From positions 1,116,001 through 1,180,000 of the forward strand of contig CAWEGR010000005.1 in NCBI GenBank assembly GCA_963808775.1: 64,000 bases of DNA. Direction: 5' to 3'. Positions 35,184-45,521 of this stretch are shown here, in pieces. The translations under genes and the position numbers were made by a program. The first letter of the stretch is position 1. Each line of letters opens with the position of its first letter. The DNA is from JACVRW01 sp963808775. GTDB lineage: Bacteria > Actinomycetota > Thermoleophilia > Solirubrobacterales > Thermoleophilaceae. The notes under the pieces are model-generated. The model was not told the origin of the DNA. It worked only from the letters and a program-made list of their open reading frames with translations, and ran no database searches.

Positions 35184-36023
35184 ATGCCTGAGCTCCCGGA
35201 GGTCGAGACGATCCGCCGCCAGCTCGCGCCCGCGCTCGAGGGGCGCCGGCTCGAGGGAATCGAGGTGCTCGACGCTCGCTGGTGCGAGCCGGCGCCGCCC
35301 GAGGCCCTCGCGGACGCGCTCGATGGCCGCGCGATCGAGCGCACGGGCAGGCGCGGCAAGTACCTGATTCTGTCCTTCGAGGACGACGTCCACCTCGTCA
35401 TGCACCTGCGCATGACCGGCAACCTGCTGCTCGTCGGGGCGCGGGACGAGGAGCCGAAGCACCTGCGCGTGCGCATGCGGCTCGACGGCGGCGAGAACCT
35501 CCTGTTCGTGGACGTGCGCCGCTTCGGCACCGGGGACGTCCTGCTCGGCAGCGACGCGCTCGCCGAGTACTTCGCCTCGCGGCTCGGCGTCGAGCCGCTC
35601 AGCTCGGACTTCACCGCGGAGGCGCTGCACGCGCAGGCTCGCGGCCGAAAGCAGCCGGTCAAGGCCTTTCTCCTCAACCAGGAGCGGATCGCGGGGGTCG
35701 GCAACATCTATGCGGACGAGGCGCTCTTCCGCGCGCGCATCCACCCGCTCCGACCGGTGGGGACGCTGCGGCGCCCGCAGATCGTGGCGCTGCGCGACGC
35801 CGTGGTGGAGTCGCTCGAGCTCGGGATCGACTCGAAGGGCGCCTCGATCGACGACTACCGCCACGTGGACGGCGCGCGCGGAAGCTTCCAGGACCGCTTC
35901 CTCGTGCACCTCCGGGAGGGCAGGCCCTGCGTGCGCTGCGGAGCGACGATCCAGAAGCTCAGGGCCGCCGGGCGCGGCACGTACGTCTGCCCGCGCTGCC
36001 AGCGCCGGCCGCGGCCGGGCTGA
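35184..36023 (+). CDS. mutM: Formamidopyrimidine-DNA glycosylase
   Basis: Removes 8-oxoguanine and formamidopyrimidines. Starts MPELPEVETIRRQLAP with the catalytic Pro-Glu at the N-terminus, the lysine loop TGRRGKYLILSF, the helix-two-turn-helix block LNQERIAGVGNIYADEALF, and a C-terminal zinc finger with cysteines in CVRCG and CPRCQ. 279 residues, normal. A GGGAG stretch four bases before the ATG is the likely ribosome site. Convergent with glutaredoxin through a shared hairpin. Confidence 0.96.
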   Translation: MPELPEVETIRRQLAPALEGRRLEGIEVLDARWCEPAPPEALADALDGRAIERTGRRGKYLILSFEDDVHLVMHLRMTGNLLLVGARDEEPKHLRVRMRLDGGENLLFVDVRRFGTGDVLLGSDALAEYFASRLGVEPLSSDFTAEALHAQARGRKQPVKAFLLNQERIAGVGNIYADEALFRARIHPLRPVGTLRRPQIVALRDAVVESLELGIDSKGASIDDYRHVDGARGSFQDRFLVHLREGRPCVRCGATIQKLRAAGRGTYVCPRCQRRPRPG

Positions 36024-36039
36024 GCGCGGCGGCGCTCAG
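36020..36039. terminator. Hairpin containing both convergent stop codons
   Basis: CTGAGCGC-GGCG-GCGCTCAG, a perfect eight-base stem with a four-base loop. The mutM stop (TGA, 36021-36023) lies in one arm and the glutaredoxin stop (36036-36038, minus strand) in the other. Confidence 0.6.
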
Positions 36040-36299
36040 GCGGCGAGCAGCTCGTCGAGGCCGCCGGCGCGGTCGGCCTCGAGCAGCTCGCGAAAGCCGC
36101 CGATCGCCCGCCTTCCCACCACGATCTGGGGGAACGTCATCTGGCCGGTCAGCTCGACGAGCTCGGCGCGGCCGACGGGATCCTTGGCGAGATTGACCTC
36201 GACATAGGCCACGCCGCGCGCGGTCAGGAGCGCCTTCGCCTGGCGGCAGAAACCGCACGGCTCAGTGGTGTAGAGCACGACCCCGTTCTCGTCCGACAT
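36036..36299 (-). CDS. Glutaredoxin-like protein
   Basis: An 87-residue thioredoxin-fold protein starting MSDENGVVLYTTEPCGFCRQ. The redox pair is CGFC, followed by AYVEVNLAKDP, the cis-proline segment MTFPQIVVGRRAIGG and FRELLEADRAGG, all in the usual order. It would reduce disulfides; the actinobacterial electron donor is not indicated. A GTG three codons upstream (36308) is an alternative start. Divergent from recO with a 19-base gap. Confidence 0.88.
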   Translation of the reverse strand: MSDENGVVLYTTEPCGFCRQAKALLTARGVAYVEVNLAKDPVGRAELVELTGQMTFPQIVVGRRAIGGFRELLEADRAGGLDELLAA

Positions 36300-36318
36300 C
36301 CGCTTCACAGTCTATGTA

Positions 36319-37035
36319 GTGCCTCGTTCGTTCAAGACGGAAGCAATCGTGCTGCGCTCGATCCGCTACGGCGAGGCGGACCGGGTTCTGCACCTCTATA
36401 CGGACGGCCACGGGCGGCTCGGGGCCGTCGCCAAGGGGGTGCGGCGCGTGAAGTCGCGCATGGGTGGGCGGCTCGAGCCGCTCACGCGCGTGCGGCTCGT
36501 GCTGCACCAGGGCCGCGGCGAGCTCTGCACGATCAGCCAGGCCGACACCGTGAACGCCCATCCGGCCCTGCGCGAGCGCCGCGAGTCGCTCGAGCGGGCC
36601 ACGCAGGCGTGCGAGGCGGTGCTGCGGCTGCTCGACTCGAGCGATCCGAACACCGCCGCCTACAACCTGCTCTGCAACGAGCTCGCCGTGCTCGACGCGG
36701 AGCCGGCGCGGGCCTGCCGCTCGCAGGCGCTCGCCTTCCGCATCAAGCTGCTGCTGGCCGCCGGGTTCGCGCCCGAGCTCGCGTCGTGCGCGTCGTGCGG
36801 CGAGACGGAGCACCTGGGCGCGTTCTCACCGAGCCACGGCGGGGTGGTCTGCGGCGGCTGCGAGGCGGGAGCGTTCCCGCTCGGCGAGGAGGCGCACGGA
36901 TTCCTCGTGGAGGCCCTCGGGCGGCCGCTCACGGACTTCCCGGACGCGTCCGAGCGCGCCCTGGCGCAGGCGGACAGAGCGCTGGCGGAGACCCTCGAGT
37001 ACCACGCGCACGTCCGGTTGCGACGGGTTGCGTAG
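36319..37035 (+). CDS. recO: DNA repair protein RecO
   Basis: Recombination mediator that helps load RecA with RecR. OB-fold N-terminus PRSFKTEAIVLRSIRYGEAD and LYTDGHGRLGAVAKGVRRVK, a helical core, and a zinc-binding segment with CASCG and CGGCE. 238 residues, normal. GTG start. Confidence 0.93.
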   Translation: MPRSFKTEAIVLRSIRYGEADRVLHLYTDGHGRLGAVAKGVRRVKSRMGGRLEPLTRVRLVLHQGRGELCTISQADTVNAHPALRERRESLERATQACEAVLRLLDSSDPNTAAYNLLCNELAVLDAEPARACRSQALAFRIKLLLAAGFAPELASCASCGETEHLGAFSPSHGGVVCGGCEAGAFPLGEEAHGFLVEALGRPLTDFPDASERALAQADRALAETLEYHAHVRLRRVA

Positions 37036-37055
37036 CCGCGCCCTCGACGGGGCCG

Positions 37056-37061
37056 TAGAGT
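37056..37061 (+). promoter_or_regulatory. -10 hexamer TAGAGT before ppdK
   Basis: Seven bases upstream of the ATG at 37069; favours that ATG over the GTG at 37066. Confidence 0.5.
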
Positions 37062-37068
37062 CCGCGTG

Positions 37069-39706
37069 ATGGCCACCGCTGCTGCCACGAAGCTCGTCTA
37101 CGACTTCGCCGAGGGCTCGAAGGAAATGCGCGACCTGCTCGGCGGCAAGGGCGCGAACGTCGCCGAGATGACGCGCGTGCTCGGCGCGGAGCGGGTTCCC
37201 GCCGGGTTCACGATCACAACCGAGGCGTGCGTCGCGTACATGCTGGCCGGCGGCGAGTTCCCCGAGGGGCTCGACGAGCAGACCGGCGAGGCGCTCGGAC
37301 GGCTCGAGGGGCTCGCCGGCAAGCGGCTTGGGGACGCGAGCGATCCGCTGCTCGTGTCCGTGCGCAGCGGAGCGCGCGAGTCGATGCCGGGGATGCTCGA
37401 CACCGTCCTCAACCTGGGCCTGAACGACGAGTCCGTCGAGGGCATCGCACGCGCGACCTCGAACGATCGCTTCGCCTGGGACTCCTACCGGCGCTTCACC
37501 CAGATGTTCGGCAACGTCTGCCGGGGCATCGCCGGCGACCGCTACGAGGAGCTGATCGAGGCGCGCAAGCGCGAGGCGGGAGTCGAGGACGACACGGAGC
37601 TTTCCACCGGCGACCTGCGGGCGTTGACCGAGAGCTTCATGGAGCTGTTCGAGTCGGAGACGGGCGAGCCGTTCCCACAGGACCCGCGGGAGCAGCTGCG
37701 CCAGGCCATTCGCGCGGTGTTCGACTCCTGGAGCGGCGCGCGGGCGATCGAGTACCGCCGCATCAACCAGATCCCGGACGAGTGGGGCACGGCGGTCAAC
37801 GTGCAGCAGATGGTGTTCGGGAACAACGGAGACGGCTCGTGTTCGGGTGTCGCCTTCTCACGCGACGAGCTGACCGGCGCCCCTGACCCCTCAGGCGACT
37901 TCCTCGTGAACGCGCAGGGCGAGGATGTGGTCTCGGGGGTGCGCACGCCCCGCGACATCGCGGAGATGGGGGAGCTGATGCCGGAGGCGCACGCGCAGCT
38001 CCTGGAGATCCTGCGGACGCTCGAGCGCCACTACGGGGACATGCAGGACACCGAGTTCACCGTCGAGGACGGCCGGCTCTACATGCTGCAGACGCGCAGC
38101 GCGAAGCGCCCCGCGCAGGCGGCCGTGCGCTTCGCCGTCGACGCCGTCGGGGAGGGGCTGCTCGATCGCTCGGCCGCCCTGCTGACGATCGAGGCGGACA
38201 AGCTCGACGCGCTGCTCCACCCGACCTTCGCGAGCGGCGACTTCGAGACGCTGACCACGGGCATCGCGGCGTCGCCCGGAGCCGCGAAGGGCGAGGTGGT
38301 GTTCAGCGCCGAGGACGCCGTCGAGGCCTCCCACGAGGGGCGCCACGTCATCCTCGTGCGCCCGTTCACGGAGGCCGATGACATCGCCGGCTTCCACGTG
38401 GCCCAGGGGGTGCGTCACGAGCCAGGGCGGCAAGGCGAGCCATGCCGCCCTCGTGGCGCGCGGCATGGGCCTGCCCTGCGTGGCCGGCGCCGGTGAGCTG
38501 CACATCGACCTGCAGGCGAGGGAGATCCACGTGGGCGACACGGTCGTGCGCGAGGGCGACCGCATCGCCATCAACGGCTCGACCGGCGCCGTCACCGCGA
38601 GCGACGTCCCGCTCGTCGAGCCCGAGATGAGCCACGAGTTCGAGACCGTGCTCGCCTGGGCGGACGAGCTGCGCTCGCTCGGCGTGCGCGCGAACGCCGA
38701 CAACGCGGAGGACGCCCGCAAGGCGCGCGAGTTCGGCGCCGAGGGGATCGGCCTCTGCCGCTCCGAGCACATCTTCCTCGGCACGGAGAACCAGGCCGTG
38801 ATGCAGGCGATGATCATGGCCGAGACCGACGAGGAGCGCGAGGAGACGCTCGAGCGGCTGCTCGCCCTCCAGCAGGAGCACTTCGAGCGGCTGTTCGAGG
38901 CGATGGACGACCTGCCCACGACGGTCCGGCTGCTCGACCCGCCGCTGCACGAGTTCATCCCGAATGCGGAGGAGCTGACGAAGGAGGTCGAGCGCGCCGA
39001 GAGCGAGGAGCGCAGGGCGGAGCTCCAGGCGACCCTCGACCGCGTCCACGAGCTGACGGAGACGAACCCGATGCTCGGCACGCGCGGGATCCGGCTCGCG
39101 ATCCTGCACCCCGAGATCTACACGATGCAGGTGCGGGCGATCGTGCGCGCCGCGCGGGCACTCGAGCATCGCCCGAAGGTCGAGATCATGATTCCGCTCG
39201 TGGCCTACGAGCACGAGATCGAGCTGATGCGCGAGCTCGTCGACCGCATCATCGAGGAGGAGGGAGGGGGCCCGCTCCACCTCGCGATCGGGACGATGAT
39301 CGAGCTGCCGCGCGCCTGCTTCGTGGCGGACCGGATCGCGAGCCAGGCGGACTTCTTCTCGTTCGGCACGAACGACCTGACGCAGACCGCCCTCGGCTTC
39401 TCGCGCGACGACGTGGGCGGCGCGATGCTGCGGCGCTACATGGACCTCCGCATCGTCGACCGCTCGCCGTTCGAGACGATCGACGGCCCCGGAGTCGGGT
39501 GGCTCGTGCGACTCGCGGCCTGGACGGGCCGCGAGGCGAAGCCCGGCCTCAAGCTCGGCATCTGCGGCGAGCACGGCGGCGACCCGGACTCGATCGCCTT
39601 CTTCGACATGGCCGGGCTCGACTACGTGAGCTGCTCGCCCTACCGGTTGCCGATCGCCCGCGTGGCCGCCGCCCAGAGCGCCATCAGGGCGTCCTCGAGC
39701 CCCTGA
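37069..39706 (+). CDS. ppdK: Pyruvate, phosphate dikinase, frameshifted near 38413
   Basis: Interconverts pyruvate and phosphoenolpyruvate with ATP and phosphate. The ATP-grasp half has LLGGKGANVAEMTRVLGAER, SVRSGARESMPGMLDTVLNL and QDTEFTVEDGRLYMLQTRSA. The phosphohistidine domain is split: ADDIAGFHVAQGV ends one frame, and TSQGGKASHAALVARGMG with the active His follows in the next; removing one G at about 38413 gives GVLTSQGGK. The PEP-binding half ends with LGICGEHGGDPDS and SCSPYRLPIARVAAAQ. About 879 residues, normal. The error is therefore very probably in the sequence. Confidence 0.94.
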
Positions 39707-39726
39707 TCGTCGAAGCCGGCCGCGGC

Positions 39727-39993
39727 ATGCAGGCCGTAGCCGTCGAACAGCGCGACGACGGGCAGGGCGACGAGCTGGAGAGCGCGGTGATCTTCGCGCC
39801 CACCTTCATCCGCGGCGTCTTCCCGCAGAACCGGGGCGACGAGATCCCGGAGTCGGAGAAGCTGCGCATCGGGCTGCTCGCCCGGATCGAGCCGGGCAGG
39901 ACGGTTCCGATCACCGTCTCCTGGCGCCAGCACGGCAAGCGGGCGGCGCTCGTCGACTACGGCACGGGATCGCTGCCGCTGGCGAAGCGCTGA
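39727..39993 (+). CDS. Conserved-looking small protein after ppdK
   Basis: An 88-residue product, MQAVAVEQRDDGQGDELESA, with VIFAPTFIRGVFPQNRGDEI and TVPITVSWRQHGKRAALVDY. It has a mixed alpha/beta composition and no signal peptide. I do not recognise a family. It starts 20 bases after ppdK on the same strand and is likely co-transcribed. Confidence 0.5.
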   Translation: MQAVAVEQRDDGQGDELESAVIFAPTFIRGVFPQNRGDEIPESEKLRIGLLARIEPGRTVPITVSWRQHGKRAALVDYGTGSLPLAKR

Positions 39994-40020
39994 GCGCGGG
40001 CTGACAGAATCGAGGGCCGC

Positions 40021-40965
40021 ATGCCCTCGGCCCTGTCGCTACTCGCAACCCCGTCGTATCCGGCGCTGCGCGAGGTCGAGGAGCCGGACTCCGCTCACCG
40101 CAACCCCTTCCAGCGCGATCGCGACCGGATCGTGCACTCGAAGGCGTTCCGGCGCCTCAAGCACAAGACCCAGGTCTTCGTCGCGCCCGAGGGCGACCAC
40201 TACCGCACCCGCCTGACGCACACGCTCGAGGCCAGCGGCATCGCGCGCAACGTGGCGCGGGCGCTCGGCCTGAACGAGGACCTGACCGAGGCGATCTCGC
40301 TCGGGCACGACCTCGGTCACGCTCCCTTCGGCCACATCGGCGAGGAGGTGCTTGACGCGTGCGCGCGAGAGCGCTGGGGGAGCGGATTCCGCCACAACGA
40401 GCATTCACTACGTGTGGTGGACAAGATCGAGCGGCTCAACCTGACGGAGCAGGTGCGCGACGGGATCCTGCGCCATACGGGCGGCCACCGGCCGGCGTCG
40501 CTCGAGGGCCGCATAGTCAAGGTCGTCGACCGCATCGCCTACATCAACCACGACATCGACGACGCCGTGCGCGCCGGGGTGCTCGGCTACGGCGATCTTC
40601 CGCAGGCGGAGATCGACCTGCTGGGGCGCACCGGCAGCGAGCGCATCGAGACGCTCGTGGTCGACCTGCTCGCGCGCTCGGAGGAGGCCGGCGACATCGT
40701 GCAGGGCGAGCAGGTGGGGGAGGCGATGCTGCGCCTTCGGGCCTTCATGTTCGAGCGCGTCTACCTCGGGCCGACCGCGCAGGCGGAGAAGCCGCGCGTC
40801 GAGCGCATGCTGCACGCGCTGTTCGCGCATTACGCGGACAATCCGCCACCGCCGGCGGTCGAGGGCGCGTCAGATCAGGAGCGCGTGATCGACTGGCTTG
40901 CAGGGATGACCGACCGCTTCGCCATCCGCGTGTTCTCGGACCTGTCCGTGCCGCAGGGGTTCTGA
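40021..40965 (+). CDS. dgt: Deoxyguanosinetriphosphate triphosphohydrolase-like protein
   Basis: HD-domain dNTPase. HRNPFQRDRDRIVHSKAFRR and HYRTRLTHTLEASGIARNVA precede the metal motif SLGHDLGHAPFGHIGEEV (His-Asp), then NEHSLRVV and the second aspartate in VVDRIAYINHDIDDAV. 314 residues, the short actinobacterial form. Placed four bases before dnaG, the same pairing as in mycobacteria. dNTP pool control beside primase is plausible. Confidence 0.92.
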   Translation: MPSALSLLATPSYPALREVEEPDSAHRNPFQRDRDRIVHSKAFRRLKHKTQVFVAPEGDHYRTRLTHTLEASGIARNVARALGLNEDLTEAISLGHDLGHAPFGHIGEEVLDACARERWGSGFRHNEHSLRVVDKIERLNLTEQVRDGILRHTGGHRPASLEGRIVKVVDRIAYINHDIDDAVRAGVLGYGDLPQAEIDLLGRTGSERIETLVVDLLARSEEAGDIVQGEQVGEAMLRLRAFMFERVYLGPTAQAEKPRVERMLHALFAHYADNPPPPAVEGASDQERVIDWLAGMTDRFAIRVFSDLSVPQGF

Positions 40966-40969
40966 GCGC

Positions 40970-42758
40970 GTGGCGCTCTATACGAGGGACTCGATCGAGC
41001 GGCTGCGCGACGCGGTCGACATGGAGGATCTCGTCGGCACGAAGACCGACCTGCGCCGGGTGGGCACGAGGCTCACCGGCCTGTGCCCGTTCCACGAGGA
41101 GCGCACGCCGTCGTTCTCCGTGAACGCGGCCGACAAGCTCTTCTACTGCTTCGGCTGCCAGGCGAAGGGCGATGCGATCGGCTTCGTCGAGCAGACCGAG
41201 GGGCTCGACTTCCGCGAGGCGGTCGACTTCCTCGCCGACCGCTACGGGGTCGAGCTCGAGCTCGAGAACGAGGATCCGCGTGCCGAGGCGCGCCGGCGCC
41301 GCCGTGAGCGCCTGCTCGCGCTGCTCGAGCGCGCCACGGGCTTCTACGCCACGTACCTGTGGGAGTCGGAGGAGGCCGCGGCGGCGCGCACCTACCTTGC
41401 GGGGCGCGGTCTAGCGGAGGAGACGCTCCGGGCCTATCGGGTCGGGTACTCGCCGAGCGCCTGGGACCGCATGCTGCTGGGGGCGCGGCGCGGGGGCTTC
41501 ACGGAGGAGGAGCTCGTGGCGGCGGGACTCGCGCAGAAGGGCCGCTCGGGCTCGGGGCTCTTCGACCGCTTCCGCGGGCGCATCATGTTCCCGCTCGCCG
41601 ACGGCCGCGGGCGCGTCCTTGGCTTCGGCGCCCGCCAGATGGGGGAGGGGCGCGGCCCGAAGTACCTCAACACGAGCGAGAACGAGGTCTTCCACAAGGG
41701 CCGCTACCTGTTCGGGCTCGACGTCGGCAGGGCGGCCGCGGCGAAGACCGGTCGGATCGTGCTCGTCGAGGGTTACACCGACGTGCTCGCCCTCCACCAG
41801 GCCGGGATCGCGGAGACCGCGGCCATCATGGGCACCGCGCTGACGCGGGAGCAGCTCGCCGAGGCGGGCCGCGCCGCACCGCGCCTGATCCTGGCGCTCG
41901 ACGCCGACCGCGCGGGCCAGGAGGCGATGCTGCGCGCGTCGCGGCTCGCCAAGGAGCGCTCGCTCGAGCTGCGCGTGGTCGAGATGCCGGACGGGACGGA
42001 CCCGGCGGAGCTCGTCGCCGAGGAGGGGGTGGAGGCGTTCGCGAAGCGCGTCGAGCGCGCCACCACGGTCCCTGAGTTTCAGGTGCGGCGCGTACTTGCC
42101 GATGCAGATACAGGGACCCCTGAGGGCCGTGACCGGGCCCTGCTGGAGGCACAGACCTTGATCCTTGCCGTACCTGAACGAACCGCCACACGCGATGAGC
42201 TCGTCCGCGAAGTCGCGGACCGTCTCGACGTTCCCGTGGACTACGTGACCTCGGCTCGCCCCGCGCCCGTGCGCGAGCCCGTCCCGGCGCCCGACCCGGT
42301 CGCCGGCGACCCTGGCCCCGAGGTGCCCGCCTCCGCGCGCACCCCCGGCGAGGCCACCCTCGGCGTCGAGCGTGAGTTCCTGACCCGTTGCCTCGCGAGC
42401 GGCGAGCTGGGGCGCGACTTCCTCGCCCGCCTGTCGGACGACCACCTGTCGTCGCCCGACGAGCGTCGCGGCGCGGGCGCACCTGATCCAATCCTTCGAC
42501 GATCCGCTCGCCGGCCTGCCAGACGACGACCCGGCGCTCGGCGCGCTCGTGAACGCCGTCGTGATGGCCGCGCACGAGCAGCCGCCGTCGAGCGAAGCGG
42601 TGCTGCGCATGAGCTTTCTGCAGCTCGAGCAGCGCCGCATCGCGCGAGAACTGCGCGGCGGCGCGCAGGAGTCGGACACCAGTCGCAGAACCGAGCTTGC
42701 GGCCGCTCTCCAGCAGGTGCGGAGAGAACTCGACCAAATGATGGGTCAGACCGCGTGA
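40970..42758 (+). CDS. dnaG: DNA primase, frameshifted near 42470
   Basis: Primase for chromosome replication. Zinc finger: LCPFHEERTPSFSVN and FYCFGCQAKGDAIGF. Catalytic core: GRIMFPLADGRGRVLGFGAR, KYLNTSENEVFHKGRYLFG, TOPRIM IVLVEGYTDVLALHQAG and LILALDADRAGQEAMLRAS. The DnaB-binding C-terminal domain is split: DDHLSSPDERR, then after a shift near 42470 AHLIQSFDDPLAGLPDD and FLQLEQRRIARELRG to QMMGQTA. About 596 residues. The unshifted frame runs on into rpoD, giving an apparent fusion that is an artefact. Confidence 0.95.
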
Positions 42759-42764
42759 ATGGGG

Positions 42765-42770
42765 TAGCTT
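42765..42770 (+). promoter_or_regulatory. -10 hexamer TAGCTT before rpoD
   Basis: Eight bases upstream of the ATG at 42779, giving rpoD its own leaderless promoter just after the dnaG stop. Confidence 0.45.
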
Positions 42771-42778
42771 CCTCAAAT

Positions 42779-43774
<996 letters not shown>

Positions 43775-43809
43775 GCACCGCTATCCTCGCCTTCGCCGTC
43801 GAAAGGCGA

Positions 43810-43882
<73 letters not shown>

Positions 43883-43892
43883 CTGACGGGCA

Positions 43893-44303
43893 CTAACCCG
43901 GTCTGTTCCTCGCCGCCCGGTACTCGCCCGCCAGCACCCCCGCGATCGCCGCGCGGGCGGGCTCGAAGGACCCCGGCCGGCCCTTGCACTCCTCGACGAG
44001 TCCGTAGTAGACGCTGCGGCCCGCGCGGTTCAGCGTGAGGGTGCGGACCAGCTGACGCAGCTCCGGCACCTGCGCGAGCGCGAACTCGGCGCGGATCACG
44101 AGCTTGGCGCTCTCCGGATGGAGCGTCTGGCGGCGCAGGTCGCGGCAGGTGAGCGCGAACGGGTCCTGCTCGACCTCACGCGCGTGCGAGGGCTCGGGCG
44201 TGCCGGCGATCCGGCCGGCGTCGTCGTCATCGTCGCCGCAGGCCCCCAGCGCGAGCGTGAGGCTCGCCAGCAGAAGAGCCGGGGACGCGCGCCGGGACGC
44301 CAT
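43893..44303 (-). CDS. Small lipoprotein
   Basis: A 136-residue protein with a lipoprotein signal: ALLLASLTLALGAC, lipobox cysteine about residue 22, then an acidic run GDDDDD. The mature part holds two further cysteines (ALTCRDLRRQ and VEECKGRPG) that may form a disulfide. No domain recognised. It ends ten bases from the tRNA-Asn 3' end on the opposite strand. Confidence 0.7.
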   Translation of the reverse strand: MASRRASPALLLASLTLALGACGDDDDDAGRIAGTPEPSHAREVEQDPFALTCRDLRRQTLHPESAKLVIRAEFALAQVPELRQLVRTLTLNRAGRSVYYGLVEECKGRPGSFEPARAAIAGVLAGEYRAARNRPG

Positions 44304-44318
44304 CGCCCGGCCATGTTG

Positions 44319-45521
44319 TCAAGTCGAGCCCGCTGCCGCGAGCCGCTCGACGGCGTCGGCGGCGTTCGACGGCCCGTCGTTTCGCCGGGCCCAGTCGCGC
44401 AGCTCGCGCGCCCGCTCAGCGTGACCGGGATCGGCCAGCAGGCGCCGCACCGCCAGGCGGATCCCGCGCCGCGTGTGGAACCGCCGGGGCAGCGATACGC
44501 CCACCCCGGACCAGCGCACGCGGGCGGCGTTCTCCGCCATGTCGCCGGCGTGCGGGCAGGCCACCACCGGCGCGCCGCCCGCGAGGGCGAGCGCCAGCGT
44601 GCCGTGCCCCACGTGGCAGACGACGGCGTCGCAGTGAGGCATGACGCGCGAGTAGGGCAGCCAGTCCACGAGCCGGGCGTTCGGCGGGGTGGGGAGCCGC
44701 TCCTCCGGGCCGCGCCGGTTGGTCGAGGCGAGCACGCGCACCGGCTCGTCCGCGAGCCCCTCGAGGGCCTCCCGCAGCAGGTTGCCGGCCGGGTCCTGCG
44801 AGGTGCTCGGCGCGATCAGCACGAGCGGCTCGTCGCCCGGCGGCGGCTCGAACTCGCCTTCGGACGGCGGCTCCCACAGGAGCGGCCCGGTCACCACCGC
44901 GCCCGGCTGGGGAACCGCGCGCGGGTACTCGAGCTGCGGGAAGGTCGCGACGAGCGCGAGCCGGCGCGAGATGCCGCCGTGCACGTGCGCGAGCGGCGGG
45001 AGGCCCACGCGCGCGCGGGTCTCGTTGAGCTCGCGGCGGCCCTGCTCCTCGCCGCGCATCAGGAGCGGCCTCGTGAGCTCCCACATCCTGCGTCCCGCGC
45101 GCGTGCGCGGGAGCACGGCGCCCACGGCGTAGACCGGGAAGCCCGGCCCGCCCGTCGGCAGGAGGTGCGGGACGAGCGTCGCCCAGGGGCGCTCCTCGAG
45201 CTCCGCGGCGAGGCCGGCGGCGATCGTCAGGATGTCGGCGACCACCACCTCCGGGTCGACCTCGCGGATCAGCTCGCGGGTCACCGCCGAGGCTCGCACG
45301 GCGGCCTGGTAGGGCTTGAGCGGCCGCTCCATCGTCGGGAACACCTGGTACTCGGGCGCGGCAGCGAAGCGCATGCCCTCGGCCTCGACCTCCTCGCTCC
45401 AGCGGCGCCAGGTCTCGAGCGTCACGTCATGGCCGCGCCGGGCGAGCTCGCGCCCGAGCGCGATCGCGGGGAAGGCGTGCCCCGGATCGCCGAACGCGGC
45501 GATCAGGATGCGACGGGTCAG
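44319..45521 (-). CDS. UGT/MGT-type glycosyltransferase, apparent CTG start
   Basis: A 400-residue GT-B fold transferase. The N-terminus TRRILIAAFGDPGHAFPAIA is the acceptor-domain start of family 1 enzymes; the C-terminal donor half has LVLIAPSTSQDP, NARLVDWLPYSRVMPHCDAV and HVGHGTLALALAGGAPVVAC, close to the UGT signature. No ATG, GTG or TTG precedes the first strand; the only candidate is CTG at 45521, which overlaps the preceding stop as CTGA and has GGAG five bases before it. Sugar and acceptor unknown. Follows the F420-type oxidoreductase. Confidence 0.82.
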   Translation of the reverse strand: MTRRILIAAFGDPGHAFPAIALGRELARRGHDVTLETWRRWSEEVEAEGMRFAAAPEYQVFPTMERPLKPYQAAVRASAVTRELIREVDPEVVVADILTIAAGLAAELEERPWATLVPHLLPTGGPGFPVYAVGAVLPRTRAGRRMWELTRPLLMRGEEQGRRELNETRARVGLPPLAHVHGGISRRLALVATFPQLEYPRAVPQPGAVVTGPLLWEPPSEGEFEPPPGDEPLVLIAPSTSQDPAGNLLREALEGLADEPVRVLASTNRRGPEERLPTPPNARLVDWLPYSRVMPHCDAVVCHVGHGTLALALAGGAPVVACPHAGDMAENAARVRWSGVGVSLPRRFHTRRGIRLAVRRLLADPGHAERARELRDWARRNDGPSNAADAVERLAAAGST

